Notes under the pieces: generated by a model
Told to the model about the DNA's origin: nothing
What the model saw: the letters and a program-made list of their open reading frames with translations, nothing else
Databases searched by the model: none
Assembly: GCA_002727515.1 (NCBI GenBank)
Contig: PBXF01000045.1
Coordinates: 1 to 5,732 of the forward strand
Length of the DNA: 5,732 bases
Direction of reading: 5' to 3'
Source: Methanobacteriota archaeon
GTDB taxonomy: Archaea; Thermoplasmatota; Poseidoniia; Poseidoniales; Poseidoniaceae
Translations under genes and position numbers: made by a program
In this document: positions 1 through 5,621 of the stretch, piece after piece
Layout: each line of letters begins with the position of its first letter
Position numbering within the stretch: the stretch's first letter is position 1

Positions 1-89
1 TTAAGTGGAAAACTACAACCATAAAAAATGGGATTATGGTAGGAATTATCTCAAGTGGCATATTCTACCTTTTCGAAGCCCTAAGTTAA
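1..89 (+). CDS. Partial C-terminal end of a possible membrane protein
   Basis: The plus-strand frame whose first complete codon is at 3 stays open to a TAA at 87-89, giving about 28 residues. It starts with a basic stretch (KWKTTTIK) and continues as one hydrophobic segment (GIMVGIISSGIFYLFEALS), which would suit the last transmembrane helix of a membrane protein. First codon positions are purine-rich (about 21 of 28), as expected for a coding frame. It would lie tail-to-tail with the TctA-like permease, 23 bases apart. The fragment is too short to assign a family. A competing minus-strand reading begins at ATG 61 behind an AAGGT ribosome-like site and is also open and hydrophobic to the window edge; both cannot easily be real. 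I slightly favour the plus strand on codon pattern. Confidence 0.35.
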   Translation, partial: KWKTTTIKNGIMVGIISSGIFYLFEALS

Positions 90-95
90 TTTAGG
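80..95. terminator. Small hairpin between convergent gene ends
   Basis: CCTAA (80-84) and TTAGG (91-95) form a perfect 5-bp stem around a 6-base loop. The hairpin lies just past the permease stop and spans the stop codon of the proposed left-edge plus-strand gene. It could act as a bidirectional terminator, but neither side has a T-tract, so the case is weak. Confidence 0.2.
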
Positions 96-112
96 ATATT
101 CTCGATGCTTAA

Positions 113-1612
113 TCACAAGAATCCGAAAGCATCGTACTTCTGTGCGAATGTGTAAATCATAATTGGTACGATGATAATTCCCATCGCATGAGAACGTCTG
201 ATTCCTATTCTTGGTGGAATTAATCCTAGGATTGTTCCTACGATTAGAACAACCATTCCGACCCAGCCACAAGATAACCAAACCAATACTACGATGAAAA
301 TGACTACTCCGAGAACCATGGACTGTAGTGGAACTGCTTCGTGAAGTTGTAGAATTCCTCTTCCAACGTGCCTCATCAATGGTACGGCAATTATTCCTGC
401 TGCGATTGTAATTGCAATTAGTCGAATGAAATCCGTAGTGGGGTGCAATCCGCTCCAAGTGTCTATTGGATACATTTGCTTCAAAGCCAAAGTTGCACCA
501 GAACGTGATCTTCCAATTATGTATAGGAATCCCAGAACCATTACTGTAACTGCTGTGTTAGTTGCAGAGAGTAAAGCAATAACTTCCAAGTCTTGTTTTG
601 TGTGTGGGCTCTCTCCCTCTCCTGCTGCTTCTGCTCTAGCTAATGCAAGTAACTCTTCGTCGGTCATTTCGGTAAGTTTTCTTGTTTCCCAGTCAAGACC
701 ATATCCTTCTTTGCCTTGCATTTTTGCAGCAACATTTCTCCCACCCATTACGAGAACAGTTGCTTGTGCAGCAGTCATTCCTGGCAAAACTCCCATTGCT
801 GCTCCTGCACAGGAGGAAAGGAAACATGGTACCATCAATGGGCCAGTAGGAGGTAATTCCCAGTCCTCTTTTTGAGGTGGTAGTTCTGATGTTGTGGCAT
901 AAATATCCAGGAGATTAGCAATACCGAATAATCCACCTAGAGCAGGTAGTAATAATCCAGCACCAGGCATTCCGACAGGTGACTTTACCGGGAGATTGAA
1001 GATGCCCCATCCATACAGGCCAGTCAGTAAAAAGAAAGATGTTGCAGCAATATAGCCTGCAAATCGAGAGTCTTTTCCTAACTTTCCTCCGGTTGCCTTT
1101 TGCATCCATTCTGGGAAATCCAATCTAGTTGTTTCAGTTGCGATTAATAGAATTGAGATAGATAGCAGTACGAACGGAAGAGCACTTCTTAGATGGTCAT
1201 AAAATCCAAGTTCAGGGCCAAACGCAATCCTTGCTGCTACAATTAAAGGAAGAGAGAGGAATAGTCCTAACTGACTACCCCTTGCAGAATATGCAACACC
1301 TTTTGGCGCATTTCCAGACAATAACATCCTATGTCCAGGTAACAAAGACAGAGCAGTATCAGCGCCGGGGGCTCCTATCAGCGCTGACGGAATATAATTG
1401 AGGAACGTATGAACAATACCAGTTGAAACAATGATTCCTGCTGCTGCAGATAGTGGAATTCCAATTGCTAACAAAGCGGGTGAGACTCCTAATAAGATCA
1501 AAGCGACGTTATTTACGTGGAAACCAGGAATTAAACCGGTCAATGAACCGATGCATACGCCCAAGAATAGAGCGAAGAGCATCCAGCCCATTTCTGCAAA
1601 ATATGCTTCCAA
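113..1612 (-). CDS. TctA-family (DUF112/COG1784-type) membrane permease
   Basis: A 499-residue polytopic inner-membrane protein of the tripartite tricarboxylate transporter TctA family, in its archaeal form. About 11-12 hydrophobic segments are visible, for example near residues 10-31, 36-67, 112-130, 144-160, 184-205, 213-235, 258-278, 344-367, 395-413, 431-466 and 476-490. Two proline-glycine signatures mark the two family halves: GLIPGFHVN at 26-34 and GVLPGMTAAQA at 274-284. The stretch TVMVLGFLYIIGRSRSG (355-371) is also typical. A hydrophilic, charged stretch at about 297-343 separates the second PG motif from the next helix and makes the protein longer than the roughly 400 residues I recall for archaeal relatives. 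The start is TTG at 1612, supported by AGGTGA five bases upstream; the ATG at codon 8 has no ribosome site. It lies 11 bases after the OB/EF-hand gene and is probably co-translated with it. No TctB or TctC lies beside it, and the substrate is unknown. Confidence 0.85.
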   Translation of the reverse strand: MEAYFAEMGWMLFALFLGVCIGSLTGLIPGFHVNNVALILLGVSPALLAIGIPLSAAAGIIVSTGIVHTFLNYIPSALIGAPGADTALSLLPGHRMLLSGNAPKGVAYSARGSQLGLFLSLPLIVAARIAFGPELGFYDHLRSALPFVLLSISILLIATETTRLDFPEWMQKATGGKLGKDSRFAGYIAATSFFLLTGLYGWGIFNLPVKSPVGMPGAGLLLPALGGLFGIANLLDIYATTSELPPQKEDWELPPTGPLMVPCFLSSCAGAAMGVLPGMTAAQATVLVMGGRNVAAKMQGKEGYGLDWETRKLTEMTDEELLALARAEAAGEGESPHTKQDLEVIALLSATNTAVTVMVLGFLYIIGRSRSGATLALKQMYPIDTWSGLHPTTDFIRLIAITIAAGIIAVPLMRHVGRGILQLHEAVPLQSMVLGVVIFIVVLVWLSCGWVGMVVLIVGTILGLIPPRIGIRRSHAMGIIIVPIMIYTFAQKYDAFGFL

Positions 1613-1617
1613 CTAAC

Positions 1618-1623
1618 TCACCT
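1618..1623 (-). promoter_or_regulatory. Ribosome binding site setting the TTG start of the permease
   Basis: The minus strand reads AGGTGA, a six-base match to the archaeal anti-Shine-Dalgarno core, followed by five bases and then TTG (1612-1610). It begins right after the TGA of the upstream gene (1626-1624), so the whole intergenic gap is ribosome site plus spacer. This supports the TTG start over the ATG at 1591 and suggests translational coupling. Confidence 0.7.
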
Positions 1624-3444
1624 TCACAAATCTTCAGCGTCATCAGCGATGCCATTGCCATTTTCGTCAATTACATCTGCGTTGTCTAATACGTAGTGAT
1701 GTGCTAGTGTCACATCATCAGCGACTTCAATAAATCTTCCAACCCATTTTAGAGTGAGGCCTTGATGATAAGAATCGAGACCAATGGAATTAGAGTCGAT
1801 GTTAATTCTGACCTTTTGGTTACCACCTTCTTTTTGCAGGTATGTTATGTTGTCAACTTCAACAACATTACCTACTATGCTTGTTATTTTATTCAGGTCA
1901 TAAAATTGAGGTGCGCCTTCTGATAAGTCATATGGATTAGGTTCTGGGGCATCACCAGTTAGCATGAAATTCCAAACGCTTAACTGGAATTCGTTACTTG
2001 CAGAGTTCCAGTTTAGTGAGACATTTGCTACCACTTCTTGGCCATCCTCAAGCCATCCTGAATGTTGGCCTACTGGAACATATGCGTCGATTTTTGTTAA
2101 TGTGTTTGGATAAATTGCATCCGCAATTGCGATTTTAGTATCTCCAGTTTCACTCATCAAAGTCGAACCTGAAACTACACCGCTGATTAGATATCGAGTT
2201 GAATTATCTACGTCATCAAGTGTGCCGCGAGGATTGTTTGCTAAGTATCCCAAGATGTTCTCAGCATCATTTACATCGAGCATTTCAACACTGCTTGAAC
2301 TGGAGGAATCAATACACCAACCGGCATAAGATGTAGACCAAACCAATCTTCCTCCATAACTTACTTCCTTTCCTTGGAAAGATGACAAATCTTGTGAGTT
2401 TAGTAAACAAGCTTCCAAGTCTCCGCCAGGTTCAACGATCTTGTCCCCATCTATTTCCCCATCAAGTATTACTAGGGCTCCTGAGTTATATGACCACGTT
2501 TGATAATTCGACCAACCGATTTTGGTTGGTTCGGGGTCATGAGTTCTTTGAATTCGAACTTCAGGGCCTTGAACATGCAAAGACCATTGTAGGAACTTTT
2601 CGGAGTAATCTAGAGTTGCCGTAACTTCTACTTTCTGTCCTGATTCCAACCAATCATTGGTACGAGAATGAATAATCATGTTCATTTGATATTCTTGCAT
2701 TCCATATGTTGGATGGTCTCTCAGAGTCAAAGATGTGAATGTTGAATCTGGATTAACAGGCTTTGAGATATATCCTGTAATAGTAATTGTATCGCCTTGG
2801 TAATCCTCTGGAGATTTTGCTATTGTTGATATCGTAAGTTCTGGTGCATCCGGAATATCTGCATCATCCCATGAAACTGCACCACTTCCAATTGCTTGAA
2901 TCCAAATCTTACCGTTGTATACTATTACATCTCCAGTGACTTTTATTGTGGTTCCTAACATTGGTATTTCTGCAAAATTATACCACCTAAGTTGAGCAAC
3001 ACCAGTATCGTCCTCAATCAAAATATTAACACGGTTTTCACCGGATGAATATGGGTCTTCTACCCAAGAAACTACAGTTCCTTCGATTGATACAACTTCA
3101 TTGGAATGTTGCACTAAGTCTTCTATTGCAACCAATTCTGGTTCTCTAATCATTGCATATGCGTTAAGGCCTGCTACTAATACAATAGAAATTGCAAACA
3201 TTACCCACAATCTTTGTCCTCTGAGTTCAGGGCTATCGTCGAGTAATTTATCAAGAACTCCTGAAACTCCACCTTTTCCTTCAACAGCATGCTCTGAAAC
3301 ATATTCTGAGTGTTGGATTTTACCATCAGAATTCTCATCATATTTGCTGAAAACAGCGTCGATATCCAACTCAGTTTGGTCTTCCTCAACGATTTCATCA
3401 TCTTCAATTTCTGCACCAGATTCAGACTCTAGGGCTTCGCTCAT
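1624..3444 (-). CDS. Membrane-anchored EF-hand / multi-OB-fold protein of unknown function
   Basis: A 606-residue protein; I do not recognise a named family. In order: an acidic N-terminus; a canonical EF-hand loop at 36-47 (D36, N38, D40, G41, I43, E47); one transmembrane helix at about 79-99 with arginines (R75, R78) on its N-terminal side, suggesting N-in/C-out; then some 500 beta-rich residues. The segment at 113-190 (VVSIEGTVVSW, LIEDDTGVAQLRW, IKVTGDVIVYNGKIW) looks like a nucleic-acid-type OB fold. Four more OB-like segments follow at about 203-300, 306-390, 394-497 and 516-588. WLESGQKV (265-272) recurs as WLEDGQEV (464-471), showing internal duplication. The only two cysteines, C346 and C377, lie in one segment and could form a disulfide. 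The C-terminus carries a calcium-type motif, DENGNGIADDAE (593-604). The ATG start has GGAG five bases upstream. First gene of an operon with the permease. A surface role is inferred from the topology; no enzymatic motif was seen. Confidence 0.8.
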   Translation of the reverse strand: MSEALESESGAEIEDDEIVEEDQTELDIDAVFSKYDENSDGKIQHSEYVSEHAVEGKGGVSGVLDKLLDDSPELRGQRLWVMFAISIVLVAGLNAYAMIREPELVAIEDLVQHSNEVVSIEGTVVSWVEDPYSSGENRVNILIEDDTGVAQLRWYNFAEIPMLGTTIKVTGDVIVYNGKIWIQAIGSGAVSWDDADIPDAPELTISTIAKSPEDYQGDTITITGYISKPVNPDSTFTSLTLRDHPTYGMQEYQMNMIIHSRTNDWLESGQKVEVTATLDYSEKFLQWSLHVQGPEVRIQRTHDPEPTKIGWSNYQTWSYNSGALVILDGEIDGDKIVEPGGDLEACLLNSQDLSSFQGKEVSYGGRLVWSTSYAGWCIDSSSSSSVEMLDVNDAENILGYLANNPRGTLDDVDNSTRYLISGVVSGSTLMSETGDTKIAIADAIYPNTLTKIDAYVPVGQHSGWLEDGQEVVANVSLNWNSASNEFQLSVWNFMLTGDAPEPNPYDLSEGAPQFYDLNKITSIVGNVVEVDNITYLQKEGGNQKVRINIDSNSIGLDSYHQGLTLKWVGRFIEVADDVTLAHHYVLDNADVIDENGNGIADDAEDL

Positions 3445-3518
3445 GTTCTCTCCACCACATTCAAATCAATATCCTTTCGCAGGGAAAGGACTTGATATTA
3501 GTGACCAAACGGAGGTTC
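3445..3518. promoter_or_regulatory. Divergent promoter region between the OB/EF-hand operon and the HD gene
   Basis: These 74 bases separate two divergent start codons and must hold the promoters of both transcription units unless they lie inside the genes. GATATT-like AT-rich cores occur on both strands (minus strand around 3466-3474, plus strand 3494-3500), but neither is a clear archaeal TATA box. Ribosome sites are visible on both sides: GGAG on the minus strand at 3450-3453 and GGAGG on the plus strand at 3511-3515. A 7+7 inverted repeat sits in the middle. Confidence 0.55.
3472..3490. repeat. Inverted repeat TCCTTTC-N5-GAAAGGA, possible operator
   Basis: TCCTTTC at 3472-3478 is the exact reverse complement of GAAAGGA at 3484-3490, with spacer GCAGG. 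The dyad is centred at 3481, near the midpoint of the divergent intergenic region, 27 bases from the minus-strand start codon and 28 from the plus-strand start. That position suits a dimeric regulator acting on both promoters. No T-tract follows, so it is not a convincing terminator. Confidence 0.4.
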
Positions 3519-4808
3519 ATGAGGGACAGGGTAATCAGGGATGAAATCCATCGTGATATCCTTGTACCTGGGCATATATCCCGATTGATTGACACTAAAG
3601 AATTTCAAAGGCTGAGAAACATTCAGCAATTGGCAACTTGTCACTATGTTTTCCCTGCAGCAACCCACAACCGCTTTTCACACAGTTTGGGCGCATACCA
3701 CCTTGCTAGGGTTTTGTGTGAACACCTTTCAGATGTTCAACCAGGAATAATTTCAGATGAAGATGCTGAATTAGTATCAATTGGTGCTCTTCTTCACGAT
3801 ATAGGGCATCCACCATTCTCACATTTACTTGAAACAGATAAGGTGTTTGCACGATTTATTTCTCATGAAGACTGGGGAAAAATGATTTTGGAATCACCTG
3901 ATACCGATATCGGAAGAGTCCTCAGAGATATCTTGGGTGAAGAAAGAACAGGTAGATTATTTGCATTGTATTCTGGAAAATCAGAATACAATGGTGTAGA
4001 AATACCTCCATTCTTAAAAGAAATAATCAGTAGTCAACTGGATGTTGACCGCATGGATTACATGATAAGGGATCAAGCAAATACTGGTGCTCAGATTGGT
4101 GGTTTCGATTCATCAAGAGTTATCAGGGCATTAAGAGTGAATGACGAAGGCAGATTATTCGCTAAAAAATGGGGTCTTCCTGCAATAGAAGCCTATCTAG
4201 TTACTAGATATCATATGTACAATCAAGTATATTTCCACAAAGTGAATCAATTGACTCAGGAATACCTGATTCGTGCGCTATCTAGGGCAAGAAGTTTGGC
4301 AGAAAACGGAGAGTTAGAACTTTCTAAATCTCTATCAAATATGCTATGTAACGAAGAACTTTCAGTTAGAGATTATGTCAAATTAACAGATGCAGACATT
4401 AATTCAGTTCTGATGGAATGGTCTGATTCAGATGATGAAGAATTGTCAAAATACGCAGACAAATTAGTTTCTCGTAGAGATTATCATAAATCCATCAGAA
4501 TATCTGATTTGACTCAAGAAATGAGTTCCGTGATAATTGACAAGATTAAACCGATTATTGAAAAATCAGGTTACTCAGAAGATGAAATAATAGTTTCAAG
4601 CATAAGGAAAAAAGGATACAAACCTTACACTCAAGGTATAATTCTTGAAGATGGAAGAGATGTGGTAGAGCACTCTCCACTAATTCAAAGTCTAGTCTTG
4701 TCATCTGAACTTGCATTGATATTTATTCCTGAAGATGTCAGGGATGAATGTGAACATGTTGCAAGGGAAGTTATCAAACCGTCACAGTCAAGACTACCTA
4801 CTTGTTGA
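3519..4808 (+). CDS. HD-domain phosphohydrolase, SAMHD1/dGTPase-like (COG1078 type)
   Basis: A 429-residue cytosolic metal-dependent phosphohydrolase. Numbered from the ATG at 3519, the metal site seen in SAMHD1-type enzymes is complete: H55 in RFSHSLG, H93-D94 in HDIGHPPFSH, and D177 in LDVDRMDYMIRD. H97, H102, Y181 and D185 also match the positions of SAMHD1 H210, H215, Y315 and D319. The N-terminal signature RDEIH...IDTKEFQRLRNIQQL is typical, and the length fits COG1078 proteins. Family members hydrolyse (d)NTPs, SAMHD1 to deoxynucleoside plus triphosphate; the substrate here is not shown. The ATG has GGAGG at 3511-3515 but only three bases of spacer. In-frame TTG (3492) and GTG (3501) would add 9 or 6 residues, but the family signature begins right after the ATG. 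Divergent from the OB/EF-hand operon, and followed after 11 bases by a tRNA gene. No accessory domain that would indicate defence is visible. Confidence 0.88.
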   Translation: MRDRVIRDEIHRDILVPGHISRLIDTKEFQRLRNIQQLATCHYVFPAATHNRFSHSLGAYHLARVLCEHLSDVQPGIISDEDAELVSIGALLHDIGHPPFSHLLETDKVFARFISHEDWGKMILESPDTDIGRVLRDILGEERTGRLFALYSGKSEYNGVEIPPFLKEIISSQLDVDRMDYMIRDQANTGAQIGGFDSSRVIRALRVNDEGRLFAKKWGLPAIEAYLVTRYHMYNQVYFHKVNQLTQEYLIRALSRARSLAENGELELSKSLSNMLCNEELSVRDYVKLTDADINSVLMEWSDSDDEELSKYADKLVSRRDYHKSIRISDLTQEMSSVIIDKIKPIIEKSGYSEDEIIVSSIRKKGYKPYTQGIILEDGRDVVEHSPLIQSLVLSSELALIFIPEDVRDECEHVAREVIKPSQSRLPTC

Positions 4809-4819
4809 GTAGCACCATC

Positions 4820-4892
4820 GGACCTGTAGCTTAGTTGGTGGAGCACCCGGCTCATAACCGGGCGGTCGTGGGTTCAAGTCCCTCCGGGTCCA
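4820..4892 (+). tRNA. tRNA with CAT anticodon (elongator Met or Ile2)
   Basis: A full cloverleaf can be drawn. The acceptor stem GGACCTG/CGGGTCC has one G-T pair. The D-arm GCTT/GAGC encloses an eight-base loop with GG. The anticodon stem CCCGG/CCGGG carries loop CTCATAA, with anticodon CAT at 4853-4855. The variable loop is CGGTC, and the T-arm has loop TTCAAGT. A73 is at 4892 and CCA is not encoded. The T-stem has one T-T mismatch (4869/4883). It is not an initiator: archaeal initiators usually have A1-T72 and three G-C pairs at 29-31/39-41, whereas here 1-72 is G-C and 29-41 is C-G. Whether it is elongator Met or Ile2 (C34 modified to agmatidine) is unresolved. C4-G69, T12-A23, C29-G41, A38 and A73 match known bacterial isoleucine identity elements. 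Confidence 0.93.
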
Positions 4893-5005
4893 CTCTTATT
4901 CGCAATACTGTGAGTTCTTTTTATAATTTTTATAACCTCATGTAACATCCGCAAATCAAGGGAAAACAGCCCATCACTTGAAATGTAGAACTTGGTGCGA
5001 GACGC
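4893..5005 (+). promoter_or_regulatory. T-rich tRNA terminator and probable promoter/leader of the scramblase-like gene
   Basis: This stretch after the tRNA has two T-runs with TATA-like cores (TTCTTTTTATAA at 4915-4926 and TTTTTATAA around 4927-4935). The runs could end tRNA transcription, since archaeal RNA polymerase terminates at T-tracts, and also supply the TATA box of the next gene, leaving a leader of roughly 45 bases. A weak ribosome site, GGTG at 4994-4997, precedes the ATG at 5006. No other gene was seen here. Confidence 0.45.
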
Positions 5006-5620
5006 ATGGACCAAAAACTCAAAGACATGTTAATGCAGCAGGCTATTGTTGTTAATCAGGAAGTTGAAATGACCAATGTTCTGATCGGAATTGACAGAGG
5101 AAACAAGTATTCGCTACACGCCCCAAATGGACAAAAAATGGGGCAATCCGCAGAAGTATCCGGTGGTTTTGGAGGCTTTATTTTCCGACAATTATTCAAC
5201 AACATGCGTTCGGCAAATGTCAAATTTTTTGCGAACGATGGCACAGAATTAGCAGAGGCTCGCAAGCCTTTCAAATTCATTTTTTCAGAAATATCGGCGG
5301 TCTTGGGCGGTCAAGAAATCGGTCGAGCAAAGCGTGTTTCATGGATTGGACGCAATTATTCAATCAGCGTCAGAGGAGTTCCAACATTTACAATCTCAAG
5401 TAGTCTATTTCAGTGGAAAAATTTCAGATTTGATGTGATTAAAAACGGCGTTCATGTTGCCACGATAATGAAGCGGTATGAGGGGGCTCTCAAGATGATG
5501 TTCACTCAAGCAGACACATTCACACTAGAGTTTATTGACAGTAACCTTTCACTTGAAGAAAGATTCACTTTACTTGCTACAACATTTTTGATCGATTACG
5601 ATTGTTTCGAGCAAAATTGA
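5006..5620 (+). CDS. Phospholipid scramblase / LURP-one (tubby-like fold) family protein
   Basis: A 204-residue protein matching the scramblase/LURP-one-related family throughout. After a short helical N-terminus (1-20), beta-strand landmarks follow in family order: YSLHAPNGQKMGQSAE (35-50), the FRQLF region (60-64), VKFFANDGTELAEARKPFKF (72-91), the GGQEIGRA turn (101-108), WKNFRFDVIKNGVHVATIMKR (137-157), then FTQADTFTLEF (166-176). The hydrophobic C-terminal helix ending FLIDYDCFE (194-202) resembles FLIDFMFFE of animal scramblases and would fill the barrel. In animals the family moves phospholipids or binds membranes and DNA; many prokaryotic members have no known function. The palmitoylated cysteine cluster and proline-rich N-terminus of animal PLSCR1 are absent. 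The ATG is the first possible start after an in-frame TGA at 4979-4981. It has its own apparent promoter and converges on a signal peptidase gene. Confidence 0.82.
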   Translation: MDQKLKDMLMQQAIVVNQEVEMTNVLIGIDRGNKYSLHAPNGQKMGQSAEVSGGFGGFIFRQLFNNMRSANVKFFANDGTELAEARKPFKFIFSEISAVLGGQEIGRAKRVSWIGRNYSISVRGVPTFTISSSLFQWKNFRFDVIKNGVHVATIMKRYEGALKMMFTQADTFTLEFIDSNLSLEERFTLLATTFLIDYDCFEQN

Positions 5621-5621
5621 G

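Noticed and set aside
42..52. 11-base match GGAATTATCTC near both ends of the window (also 5700-5710), as a possible element boundary
   Set aside because: Several 11-base matches are expected by chance in a window of this size, and there is no mobile gene or integration scar.
426..875. Long plus-strand open frame antisense to the permease
   Set aside because: It lies wholly inside the well-supported TctA-like gene, has low-complexity polar translation with no recognisable motif, and has no ribosome site.
2287..2304. Run of six serines (380-385) as a slippage-prone repeat
   Set aside because: The codons mix TCN and AGN forms, so there is no nucleotide repeat; it is more likely a flexible linker.
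3492..3518. TTG (3492) or GTG (3501) as the HD gene start
   Set aside because: TTG has no usable ribosome site. GTG has only AGGA ten bases away. The ATG at 3519 follows GGAGG and begins just before the conserved family signature, though its three-base spacer is short, so some doubt remains.
3101..3544. Plus-strand open frame running through the divergent promoter
   Set aside because: It is antisense to the acidic N-terminus of the OB/EF-hand gene and overlaps the HD gene start; its serine-rich translation is what antisense of E/D codons produces.
4820..4892. tRNA as an attachment site for an integrated element
   Set aside because: No integrase and no repeated 3' end of the tRNA were seen in the window; the neighbours look chromosomal.
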